DNA from: an uncultured Flaviramulus sp.
Lineage (GTDB): Bacteria; Bacteroidota; Bacteroidia; Flavobacteriales; Flavobacteriaceae
Assembly: GCA_947495125.1 (NCBI GenBank)
Contig: CANLXL010000004.1
Span: 148,322 to 212,321 of the forward strand
DNA length: 64,000 nt
Direction: 5' to 3'
Position 1 is the first letter of the stretch. Each line of letters opens with the position of its first letter. The translations under genes and the position numbers were made by a program. The notes under the pieces are model-generated. The model had not been told where the DNA came from and made no database searches. It was given only the letters and a program-made list of their open reading frames with translations. Shown here piece by piece: positions 27,815 to 36,503 of the stretch.

Positions 27815-29011
27815 ATGAGTAAAATTAACGCGCATATATTAGGCCTTATTTCCTCGTATACTACAGGCGAAATAACTAAAGAACAGTTTACCGAATTACA
27901 AGAATGGTTAAACGAAAACTCTGAGCATAAACAAACATTTTCAAATTATCTGCTTCTATATAAAAAGACAAGAAGGATACATTTTGTTGAAAAATCGGAT
28001 AAGGATAAGGCCTGGAATGAAATAATTCAGAAACTTGAAAAACCCTTCAGGTATGAAGACGAAGCGGTAATTTCAAAAGTAAAGCGTTTAAAACCACTTT
28101 CCGGAATTCTCAAATATGCAGCCGTAATTATTCTTTTTATAGCAATGGGATATGTCTTTCAGCAAGGTTTTTTTACTGATAATACGGAAGTTATTTCACC
28201 AACTGAAAATATTACCCTTCAGTTGGACAATGGGAATATAGAGATCATAAATGAAGACGGGGCTAGCCAGATAATTGACGCTCAAGGTAATGTGGTAGGG
28301 ATTCGAAATGGCGCTCAACTGGTTTATAATAGCGACATTAGTCTGGAAACTTTAGTTTATAATACCTTAACAGTACCTTATGGAAAACGTTCCAAAGTCC
28401 AATTATCAGACGGAACTGTAGTAAATCTTAATGCAGGAACCTCTCTAAGATTTCCTGTTAAATTCATTGAAGGTAAAGACCGTGAAGTATTTATTGAAGG
28501 CGGTGAAGCTTATTTTGATGTGACTAAAGACCTAAAACACCCTTTCATAGTTAATACAGAAGACATTGGAATAAGAGTATTGGGTACGCAATTTAATGTT
28601 TCATCATACCCGGAAGATCAAGATATTAGCACGGTATTAATCGAAGGCTCTGTAGGTATTTATGATAAAAATGAATCTTATAGTCTGGATAATGCGACTT
28701 TATTAGAACCTGGTTTTAAGGCAGATTGGAGTAAAAGTAATTCCAATATTGACATTAAAAAAGCTGATATAGAAATGCACACCGCCTGGATTAATGGCAA
28801 AATCATACTCAAGCATATGCCATTCGACAATATCGTTAAAAAACTGGAACGTCACTATAATGTTGAAATTATTAATCACGATAAAGCTTTAGGTAAAGAC
28901 CTGATAACAGCTAGCTTCGACATAGAAACCATAGAGCAGGTGTTCGAGGTTATTAATGAAATTCACCCTATAGATTACACCGTCGATGACCGTAAAATAA
29001 TTATTAATTAA
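27815..29011 (+). CDS. FecR family anti-sigma factor
   Basis: A 398-residue protein with a cytoplasmic helical N-terminus (about residues 1-100) that should bind the sigma factor, one membrane helix (about 103-120) and a periplasmic FecR domain. FecR marks include LTVPYGKRSKVQLSDGT, the GEAYFDVTKD stretch and GTQFNVSSY, followed by the C-terminal DUF4974-like part that contacts the STN domain of the outer-membrane transporter. The sigma gene precedes it and the SusC gene follows. This is the inner-membrane relay of the regulatory switch. Confidence 0.95.
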   Translation: MSKINAHILGLISSYTTGEITKEQFTELQEWLNENSEHKQTFSNYLLLYKKTRRIHFVEKSDKDKAWNEIIQKLEKPFRYEDEAVISKVKRLKPLSGILKYAAVIILFIAMGYVFQQGFFTDNTEVISPTENITLQLDNGNIEIINEDGASQIIDAQGNVVGIRNGAQLVYNSDISLETLVYNTLTVPYGKRSKVQLSDGTVVNLNAGTSLRFPVKFIEGKDREVFIEGGEAYFDVTKDLKHPFIVNTEDIGIRVLGTQFNVSSYPEDQDISTVLIEGSVGIYDKNESYSLDNATLLEPGFKADWSKSNSNIDIKKADIEMHTAWINGKIILKHMPFDNIVKKLERHYNVEIINHDKALGKDLITASFDIETIEQVFEVINEIHPIDYTVDDRKIIIN

Positions 29012-29080
29012 TTTAAAACAACAAATGCCTATGATTTAGACTAAAACTTTAAAACTAGAAACCAAATGGTCACTATATTT

Positions 29081-29165
29081 TTAAAAGGAACCCCTTTTAA
29101 AGATAAAACCGGAAGGCGCTTGGAACACCTCCCGGTTATAAAGTAGTGATTAAATTAATTAACCA
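29081..29165 (+). promoter_or_regulatory. Leader region upstream of susC with three stem-loops
   Basis: Within the 174-bp gap before SusC are a perfect hairpin TTAAAAGG-AACC-CCTTTTAA (29081-29100), a second with AACCGG (29107-29112) and CCGGTT (29132-29137), and a third AT-rich one at about 29146-29165. None has a terminator-like T-run directly after it. They could form a structured 5' leader of the susCD transcript; I cannot assign a known RNA family. Confidence 0.5.
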
Positions 29166-29185
29166 CTTTAATACATCACAAAAAT

Positions 29186-32100
29186 ATGAAAAAAGTATTT
29201 AGGGAAAAGAACTATGCTTCTTTTTCGATAAAATTTGACTTAAAAGTGAAACTTACTACCCTCTTTTTAATAGTTTCTTTATTCCAGCTTCAGGCTAATG
29301 AGTCTTATGCCCAAAAAACGAAGGTTACGCTAACACTGGAAAATGTTAGTATAGAAAGGGTGCTAGACAAAATAGAATCGCTTACAGAATTTAAATTTAT
29401 ATATAAAGATAACGAAGTAGACTATAGAAAAATCGTTTCTGTAGAAGCTAAGAAGGAAAGAATCGAGTCTATTCTGCAAAAGTTGTTCGCAGGTTCTAAC
29501 ATCATTTATAAGGTTGTAGACAAACAAATTATCCTTAAACCTGGCGAAACTATACTTCAGGAAAATAGTAAAAAGGAACCTGTTGATGAAAATAAACCTC
29601 AGGGGGTTGTTATCGCTGGAACTGTTAGTGATTCTAACGGGCAACCGCTTCCCGGTGCCAATATTATTGAAAAAGGAACAACAAATGGTGTTCAAACCGA
29701 TTTTGATGGTAAATTTTCTTTGGAAGTTGCCCATGGAAATACAACACTGGTGGTATCCTATTTAGGTTTTGAAACACAAGAAGTCTTGGTTAACAACCAA
29801 ACTACATTAACCATTATGCTAAAAGAGGATACCGCCGGATTGGATGAAGTTGTTGTTGTGGGATATGGAACGCTTAACAAAAGAAATGTTACAGGAGCTA
29901 TTTCTTCGGTAAAAACCGAAGCGTTTAAAGATATCCCGATAACTAGTGTAGAGCAGGGTATAGCCGGACAACTAGCCGGTGTTGAAATTACGCAAAATTC
30001 CGGTCAACCTGGTCAAGGGAATAGCATTAATGTAAGAGGAATCGGCACCATTACAGCTGGGTCTCAACCTCTCATTGTTGTAGATGGATTGCCGCTATCC
30101 GAATCGACGTCACTAAATACTATTAACCCTAATGATATTGCTTCAATAGAAGTACTAAAAGATGCAGCTTCTGCAGCTATTTATGGTTCTCGTGGTGCTA
30201 ATGGTGTCGTTATTATTACAACGAAGAAAGGTATATCTGGTGAACCTCAATTTAGTTTTAATTCTTATGCGGGTTTTCAACAAGTAGCTAATAAATTAGA
30301 CTTGATGAATGCTTCAGAACATGCCATTTGGGATAGAGATGCCAGAAATAATTACTACCTTCAGTTTGATAATGGTTCATTTTCTGCAAATGATAGTAAT
30401 ACGCTAAGAGAGGCTAATGCAGCGTCCTTAGGTTTTAACCCCAGAAAGGCTATTATTCCCAGCTATGTACAGGCGCATTTAAATGGAGATTCGGGGTTGA
30501 CGGATACCGATTGGCAGGATGAACTTTTTAGAAATGCTCTGATCCAAAATCATCAACTATCCGTAAAAGGAGGGAATGAAAATATTTCTTATTTCGTTTC
30601 AGGAAACTATTTTAATCAGGAAGGGATTGTATTGGGGTCAGATTTTGAAAGATTTAGTTTCAGAACAAATTTGGATGTTAAACTCTCAAAGAAATTAAAC
30701 TTTGGAATAAACCTGGCACCCTCGTTACTTCAATCAAATGAAGTAGCTTCTGGTTTTAGTACATCACCTATTAATGGGTTAGTTATAGCATTACCTTATT
30801 TTCCGGCGTATAATGCGGATGGATCCTTGGCCATCAGTCAACAGGTCGTTGGAGCAACTGAAGGTGACCAATCTCGGGCCGAAAACCCGGTAGCCATGGC
30901 TCTTTTGAATAAAAACAAAAGCAGGGGCGTGGTATTTCAAGGTGGTACGTTTCTAGAATTAGAGCTGATAGAAGGCCTAAAAGCAAAAACCTATTGGGGT
31001 GTAGATTTCTTCAATTCAAGGAGAGAAATTTTTAGCCCTTCTTCTGTAGGTACACGAAATGTACCTGCTCCCAAAAAAGCAACAGGATCTAATGAGTCTT
31101 TGGAGCGAATGAATTGGATTATTGAAAATACACTTTCCTATAACAAAACGATTAATGAAAAGCATAATATCAATGGATTGATAGGTTATTCTTATCAGGA
31201 AGAAACATCCGATTTTAATCAAGTGACCGCTACAGATTTTCCTAACGATTTTGTTACGACGTTAAATGCAGGAATTGTTAATGGCGGAACATCAACGAGT
31301 ACAAAATCAACATTAGTTTCTTATTTAGCGCGTTTGCGCTACGATTTTGATGGGAAATATTTAGTAACCGCAGCTGTGCGTAGAGATGGCTCTTCAAGGT
31401 TTGGTGCTAATAATAAATTTGGAGTTTTTCCTTCTGTTTCAGTAGGATATCGCATAAGTGACGAATCTTTTTTCCCTGAATCGGGGTTTATAAATGATCT
31501 TAAATTACGAGCAAGCTGGGGGTTAACCGGAAACAACCAAATAGGTGATTTTGGTTCTCAGGCTGTGCTTGGTGGTTCAAATGCTATTTTAGGAAGTAGT
31601 ATACAGAGTGGACTTTCTTCGATTACATCACCAAATCCAAACTTAGGCTGGGAAGAAACAAGTACTGTTGATGTTGGCTTAGATTTTGGATTTTTAAATA
31701 ATAGCATAACAGCATCATTAGATTATTATATAGCCACTACAAATGATCTATTGTTGGATGTACCGGTTCCTGCACATTCAGGATTTACCGAATCATTGCA
31801 AAATATTGGTAAAGTAGAAAACAAAGGTATTGAGTTTGCAATTAGAGCCAATTATAATTTGGGTGCGGTAAAAGCTGTGACATCATTCAATATTGCTTCA
31901 AATAAAAATAAAGTGCTTGAACTTGGTCCGGGACAAGATGAGATTATTACCGGGCGTAATATTACAAGAATAGGTGGAGAGCTTGGTGCTTCCTATGGCT
32001 ATCGTACCAATGGTATTTTTACCTCCCAGGATGAAATAAATAGTACACCCAGTTTATCAAGTGCTCAAGTGGGGGAGTATATTTATGTAGACGCTAATGG

Positions 32101-32656
32101 AGATGGTCAAATTAATTCTTCTGATCGTGTTATTCTTGGATCCATTCATCCAGATTATACATTTGGTATGAATACGAGATTTACGTTTAAGAATTTCGAC
32201 TTGGGTGCAGTTATCCAAGGCGTACAGGGTGTTCATATTCATGATAGAACTGTCAGTGTTTTGCTTTATAATCCGGAAGGATGGAATAATGGAGCAAGAG
32301 ACTATTTTAATAATTACTACACACCCGAGAGAGGAGCGAATTCAATCTACGCTCGGCCAAACACTTTGCCTCGTGATAATGGTTTTTATAGAGAGACTGA
32401 TATTCTTCAAGAAGACGCATCCTTTGTTAGAATACGAAATATTACTTTAGGTTATACTTTACCGGAAACGTTTTTAAAAACTCTAAACTTGTCGAGTTTA
32501 AGACTTTATGTTAGTTCAAAAAACCCGTTCACATTTACAGATTATCGAGGTTATAATCCAGAACAAAGAACGGGAGATGCGTTAAGTCCAACGACAGGAT
32601 TTGATAACTATCCGGTAGAGAAGTCATTCGTTTTTGGGGTTAATTTAAATTTTTAA
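29186..32656 (+). CDS. SusC/RagA-type TonB-linked outer-membrane transporter with STN domain
   Basis: A 1156-residue outer-membrane protein with a signal peptide ending near SYAQ, an STN domain (about residues 45-115), a carboxypeptidase-regulatory-like domain (GTVSDSNGQPLPGANI near 147), the plug with VVVVGYGT and the SINVRGIGTI motif, and a beta-barrel to the C-terminal aromatic residue (NLNF). SusC proteins import oligosaccharides using TonB energy. The STN domain marks signal-transducing members that touch FecR, which is encoded just upstream. SusD follows after 13 bp. Confidence 0.97.
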   Translation: MKKVFREKNYASFSIKFDLKVKLTTLFLIVSLFQLQANESYAQKTKVTLTLENVSIERVLDKIESLTEFKFIYKDNEVDYRKIVSVEAKKERIESILQKLFAGSNIIYKVVDKQIILKPGETILQENSKKEPVDENKPQGVVIAGTVSDSNGQPLPGANIIEKGTTNGVQTDFDGKFSLEVAHGNTTLVVSYLGFETQEVLVNNQTTLTIMLKEDTAGLDEVVVVGYGTLNKRNVTGAISSVKTEAFKDIPITSVEQGIAGQLAGVEITQNSGQPGQGNSINVRGIGTITAGSQPLIVVDGLPLSESTSLNTINPNDIASIEVLKDAASAAIYGSRGANGVVIITTKKGISGEPQFSFNSYAGFQQVANKLDLMNASEHAIWDRDARNNYYLQFDNGSFSANDSNTLREANAASLGFNPRKAIIPSYVQAHLNGDSGLTDTDWQDELFRNALIQNHQLSVKGGNENISYFVSGNYFNQEGIVLGSDFERFSFRTNLDVKLSKKLNFGINLAPSLLQSNEVASGFSTSPINGLVIALPYFPAYNADGSLAISQQVVGATEGDQSRAENPVAMALLNKNKSRGVVFQGGTFLELELIEGLKAKTYWGVDFFNSRREIFSPSSVGTRNVPAPKKATGSNESLERMNWIIENTLSYNKTINEKHNINGLIGYSYQEETSDFNQVTATDFPNDFVTTLNAGIVNGGTSTSTKSTLVSYLARLRYDFDGKYLVTAAVRRDGSSRFGANNKFGVFPSVSVGYRISDESFFPESGFINDLKLRASWGLTGNNQIGDFGSQAVLGGSNAILGSSIQSGLSSITSPNPNLGWEETSTVDVGLDFGFLNNSITASLDYYIATTNDLLLDVPVPAHSGFTESLQNIGKVENKGIEFAIRANYNLGAVKAVTSFNIASNKNKVLELGPGQDEIITGRNITRIGGELGASYGYRTNGIFTSQDEINSTPSLSSAQVGEYIYVDANGDGQINSSDRVILGSIHPDYTFGMNTRFTFKNFDLGAVIQGVQGVHIHDRTVSVLLYNPEGWNNGARDYFNNYYTPERGANSIYARPNTLPRDNGFYRETDILQEDASFVRIRNITLGYTLPETFLKTLNLSSLRLYVSSKNPFTFTDYRGYNPEQRTGDALSPTTGFDNYPVEKSFVFGVNLNF

Positions 32657-32669
32657 AAAATACATTAAA

Positions 32670-34127
32670 ATGAAAGCAAACAATAAAATAATAATAGTAG
32701 CACTTTTAATAGGAGTCATCTTATTTGGCTGTGAAGGGAAGTTAGATATTTCTCCTATTTCAAATGTCGGTGCAGATGGGTTTTTTAAAACAGAATCGGA
32801 TATAGAGCAGGCCGTAGTGGCATGTTATGATAACTTACAAGAAGAAGGACAATATGGATTCGATTATATGTTCCTCATGGAAATCAGATCAGATAATGCT
32901 TTTGTAGAAAGCCCAACAAACTCGGGTGGGGATCAAGGAAATATTGATCTGTTTCAGGTGTCATCAGGAAATTTCAGGATCAATGATGCATGGAACAGTT
33001 GCTATAGAGGCGTACAGCGTTTTAATACTGTTTTGAATAGAATCGGTGATATCGAGATGGACGCAGCTTTAAAAAATACACGTATTGGGGAAGTAAAGTT
33101 TTTAAGAGCGTTAACTTATTTTAATTTGGTGAGACTATGGGGCGATGTGCCTCTCGTGATTGAAGAAACGACAGATCCTTTTGAGGCTTTTAGTATAGGA
33201 AGATCTCCGGCCAATGAGGTTTACACCCAGATTGTTAATGATCTTTCCGAGGCTATTAGTGTATTGCCAAATACTAGCGAATCAGGAAGAGCAACAAAGG
33301 GAGCAGCACAGACGTTACTAGGGAAAGTTCATTTAACATTAGAAAATTGGTCGGATGCGGTTACAGTATTGGGTAACGTTTCGGGATATAGCTTACAGCC
33401 TAATTTTGCAGATAATTTTGGGATTGCCAATGAAAATGGTATGGAATCCATTTTTGAAGTTCAATTTCAGGGCGGGTCGGGTTCTATATTGGATAATTCA
33501 TTAACAAATAATACCGGAGAAGGCAGCCCGTACCCGAATCAGGTGGCACCGGTGGGTTCTGCTGATGAATTATTAAATGGAATAGGATCACAACGTGGGG
33601 AGAACATACCGGATAATGCCTTATTTAATTCTTTTGAATTGGCAGATTTGCGCAGAGATGCATCTATAGGAGTACTTTCTAATGGTACGACAAAATATGC
33701 CAAGAAATTGATTGATATTCCGGTAGATGATTATGATTCTGATTTAAATGTGATTGTGCTAAGATATGCCGATGTTTTATTAATGAAGGCGGAAGCTCTT
33801 AATGAAGTTGGATATGTGGCAGATGGAGAAGCTTTCGATCTGTTAAATCAAATTAGGAATAGAGCAGGTCTTACGGATTTAACATCTACAGATCTACCCA
33901 CACAATCAAGTTTTAGAGATGCTGTGGCTACGGAACGAAAACATGAATTTGTTTCAGAAAACCATAGGTGGTTTGACTTATTAAGAACGGGAAAAGCCTT
34001 AGAAGTTATGAATGCGAGTACGTCTGCATTTACGGTTAGCGATTTTCAGTTAGTTTACCCTATCCCTTTATCGGCTATAGATGCCATTAACGACCCTTCT
34101 ATTTTTCCACAAAACCCGGGATATTAA
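32670..34127 (+). CDS. SusD/RagB-type surface glycan-binding lipoprotein
   Basis: A 485-residue lipoprotein (LFGC, Cys21) with the SusD pattern: N-terminal helical TPR-like part with RGVQRFNTVLNRI and KFLRALTYFNLVRLWGDVPL, and the C-terminal SFRDAVATERKHEF and HRWFDLLRTG motifs. SusD caps the SusC barrel as a lid and captures oligosaccharides at the cell surface. Size and order are standard. A terminator follows at 34162-34199, so the susCD transcript may end here. Confidence 0.97.
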   Translation: MKANNKIIIVALLIGVILFGCEGKLDISPISNVGADGFFKTESDIEQAVVACYDNLQEEGQYGFDYMFLMEIRSDNAFVESPTNSGGDQGNIDLFQVSSGNFRINDAWNSCYRGVQRFNTVLNRIGDIEMDAALKNTRIGEVKFLRALTYFNLVRLWGDVPLVIEETTDPFEAFSIGRSPANEVYTQIVNDLSEAISVLPNTSESGRATKGAAQTLLGKVHLTLENWSDAVTVLGNVSGYSLQPNFADNFGIANENGMESIFEVQFQGGSGSILDNSLTNNTGEGSPYPNQVAPVGSADELLNGIGSQRGENIPDNALFNSFELADLRRDASIGVLSNGTTKYAKKLIDIPVDDYDSDLNVIVLRYADVLLMKAEALNEVGYVADGEAFDLLNQIRNRAGLTDLTSTDLPTQSSFRDAVATERKHEFVSENHRWFDLLRTGKALEVMNASTSAFTVSDFQLVYPIPLSAIDAINDPSIFPQNPGY

Positions 34128-34161
34128 ATTGTAATATATTTTGAGTTAATTTGATTTGTTT

Positions 34162-34199
34162 AAAAATGGTTGGTTATTAAAACAACCAACCATTTTTTT
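34162..34199 (+). terminator. Rho-independent terminator after susD
   Basis: A 14-bp stem: arms at 34162-34175 and 34184-34197 (core ATGGTTGGTT/AACCAACCAT), 8-nt loop, and a T-run at the 3' side. It lies between susD and the glycerophosphodiesterase gene. Confidence 0.88.
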
Positions 34200-34259
34200 A
34201 GGATTAAGAGCATATCATTGAAAATTGATAAAAACTAAAACAATTAATACATACTATAA

Positions 34260-35216
34260 ATGAAAATCAGAGTTATTGAAATAGCTGTAATATCGCTTTT
34301 TATGGGAATGATTGGATGCACTTCCAATAAGCAAAACACAGTTAAAAAAGAAGAAATTAAAACGACTCAACCGAAAACTACAGCGGATATTTTACAGAGA
34401 CTAAAAAATCCATCAAAAGACCATGTGTTAGTGGTTTCACATCGCGGTGATTGGAGGTATGCTCCTGAAAACTCACTGGAATCCCTTAAACGCTGTATTG
34501 ATCTAGGTGTGGATATTATGGAATTGGATGTGAGGCTTACTAAAGATGGCCACCTTGTAGCTATACACGATTTCACTGTAGACAGAACAACAAATGGATC
34601 GGGTAAAGTAAGTGATTTTACCCTTGCAGATATTAAGAAGCTTCATTTAAAAAGTGCTTGCGGCGTTCCAGGGTCATTGCAACAGATTCCGACTTTGGAA
34701 GAAATAATGGTGCTTGCAAAGGATAAAATCATGATTAACCTGGATAAGACGGAAGGAAAAACGGTAAGAGAAGCATACGAAGTGTTAAAGAAGACAGGGA
34801 CCGTGGATCAAGCAATCTTTAAAGGGAATGATGCATTCAAGGTGATGTATGATAAATACGGAAGTCTAATGGATTCTATAATTTATATGCCGAAGCTATG
34901 GTATAAAGACAAAAACATTGCTACCTATGTTCAAGAATTTGAGGACGCGATAAATCCTTTTGCCTACGAAATTCTATTTAACAATGAAGAAGCAGAAAGT
35001 TTTAAAATAATACCAAAGATTAAAAAGCAGAAAGATACTTTTTTGGCTATTGCTTTATGGGATGAATTAGTTGCTGGTCATACTGATGAGAAAGCTTTAA
35101 TAGAAAGCCCGGATTCAGCATGGGGGTGGTTGATTGAAAAAGGAGCCAATGCCATTATGACGGATCGCCCGGAAATGCTTATCCATTATTTAAGAGATAA
35201 AGGGCTTCACGATTAA
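34260..35216 (+). CDS. Glycerophosphodiester phosphodiesterase lipoprotein
   Basis: A 318-residue lipoprotein (MIGC, Cys20). The GDPD active site is intact: H61-R62-G, E70-N71, E88 and D90 in MELDVRLTKDG, and H103-D104. Such enzymes split phosphodiesters to release an alcohol and glycerol-3-phosphate or related products; this one should act in the periplasm or at the cell surface. It is last in the locus after a terminator, so it may have its own promoter. In this setting it could remove phosphodiester groups from the imported glycan (inference) or simply scavenge phospholipid head groups. Confidence 0.92.
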   Translation: MKIRVIEIAVISLFMGMIGCTSNKQNTVKKEEIKTTQPKTTADILQRLKNPSKDHVLVVSHRGDWRYAPENSLESLKRCIDLGVDIMELDVRLTKDGHLVAIHDFTVDRTTNGSGKVSDFTLADIKKLHLKSACGVPGSLQQIPTLEEIMVLAKDKIMINLDKTEGKTVREAYEVLKKTGTVDQAIFKGNDAFKVMYDKYGSLMDSIIYMPKLWYKDKNIATYVQEFEDAINPFAYEILFNNEEAESFKIIPKIKKQKDTFLAIALWDELVAGHTDEKALIESPDSAWGWLIEKGANAIMTDRPEMLIHYLRDKGLHD

Positions 35217-35245
35217 GAAAAGTTCAAATATGAAAAACATATTCG

Positions 35246-35276
35246 AAAGGCTTCACTGGATATGGTGGAGCTTTTT
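35246..35276 (+). terminator. Rho-independent terminator after the glycerophosphodiesterase gene
   Basis: An 11-bp stem (AAAGGCTTCAC with GTGGAGCTTTT, two G-T pairs) followed by a T-run. It also lies just beyond the stop of the convergent dinB gene and marks the right edge of the glycan locus. Confidence 0.72.
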
Positions 35277-35285
35277 GTTTTTAAA

Positions 35286-36503
35286 TTACCTTCTCCTGTT
35301 AGCTAATAATGGCGGTGGTTCTCCGGTAAACGGATTCCATCTGCTAATGCTTTTAGCTTCCATACCGGCAGCACTAATAACGGCGCGGTCACCGTAACGC
35401 TCTCGCATACTATCAATAGCCTGACTCAAATGGATCTGCTTGATATCATCATGAAACAAATCAATTTGATGTCCGCCTTCTACCAAATGACTAAATTTTA
35501 CGCCAACCAGGCGAACTAGTAACCTTCTGTTATACAGGGTTTTAAATAAGTCCATGACCACAGGGACAATACTACTGTCTAGAGCGCTGTATGGAATTCG
35601 TTTTTGCTGGGTATAGGTCTGAAAATCTGAATACCGTATCTTAAAAGTCACACAAGCCGTAAGTTTGTTTCCACGACGTAATTGATAAGCTAAATTTTCA
35701 GCCATAGCAATAATAATGCTTTTAAGTTTTTCAACATTGGTAGTATCCTTATCAAAAGTGCGCTCTGTTGAAATCGATTTTCGTTCGTGATATTGGATAA
35801 CCGGACTATGATCAATACCATTAGCTTTTTTCCAAATACTCAATCCATTTTTCCCAAGTACTTTATGCATCAAATGCATTGGCATATCTTGTACAGTTTT
35901 AATGCGTTTAATCCCTAAATCACATAAGGATTTATAAGTCACTTCGCCCACCATTGGTATTTTTCGAACAGATAATGGCGCTAAAAAAGGTTTTTCCTCA
36001 CCCTTTAAAATACGTATCTCATTATTAGGTTTAGCTTCTCCGGTAGCTACTTTAGAAACCGTTTTATTAACAGACAATCCGAAGGAAATGGGTAATCCTG
36101 TTTCTTTTATGATTCTATGACGTAACTCGATAGCCAATTGATGGCACCCAAAAAACCTGTCCATTCCGGTGAGGTCAATATAAAACTCATCAATAGAGGT
36201 TTTTTCATATAGGGGCACACTGTCTTTAATGACCTCTGTCACATTATTAGAGAACTTGGTATAGATGCCGGAGTTTCCTCTTAAAATAATAGCTTCCGGA
36301 CACAACTGTTTGGCCATGCGCATAGGCATTGCCGAATGAACCCCAAACCGCCTGGCTTCATAACTGCAGGAGGCCACCACACCACGATCAGAGGTGCCGC
36401 CTATCAAAATGGGTTTTCCGATAAGTTTACTGTCAAGCAAACGCTCACAGGACACAAAGAAAGTGTCCAGATCCATATGTACTATAGCACGTTGTTCTGG
36501 CAT
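35286..36503 (-). CDS. dinB: DNA polymerase IV (DinB), Y-family
   Basis: A 405-residue Y-family polymerase. Catalytic residues Asp11 (HMDLDTFF) and Asp105-Glu106 (SIDEFYID) are present, with Phe16 at the sugar steric gate. A clamp-binding motif QIDLF is seen at 346-350, internal rather than at the extreme C-terminus. The enzyme should copy damaged templates with low fidelity. Its ATG overlaps the stop of the upstream dnaE-type gene (TGATG at 36505-36501), so the two are translated together. The S24 regulator that likely controls them is divergent. Confidence 0.95.
   Translation of the reverse strand: MPEQRAIVHMDLDTFFVSCERLLDSKLIGKPILIGGTSDRGVVASCSYEARRFGVHSAMPMRMAKQLCPEAIILRGNSGIYTKFSNNVTEVIKDSVPLYEKTSIDEFYIDLTGMDRFFGCHQLAIELRHRIIKETGLPISFGLSVNKTVSKVATGEAKPNNEIRILKGEEKPFLAPLSVRKIPMVGEVTYKSLCDLGIKRIKTVQDMPMHLMHKVLGKNGLSIWKKANGIDHSPVIQYHERKSISTERTFDKDTTNVEKLKSIIIAMAENLAYQLRRGNKLTACVTFKIRYSDFQTYTQQKRIPYSALDSSIVPVVMDLFKTLYNRRLLVRLVGVKFSHLVEGGHQIDLFHDDIKQIHLSQAIDSMRERYGDRAVISAAGMEAKSISRWNPFTGEPPPLLANRRR

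Noticed and set aside
21367-35290. Integrative element at tRNA-Arg with attachment-site repeats
   Set aside because: No repeat of the tRNA 3' end was found near the right edge, and no integrase or mobilisation gene is present.
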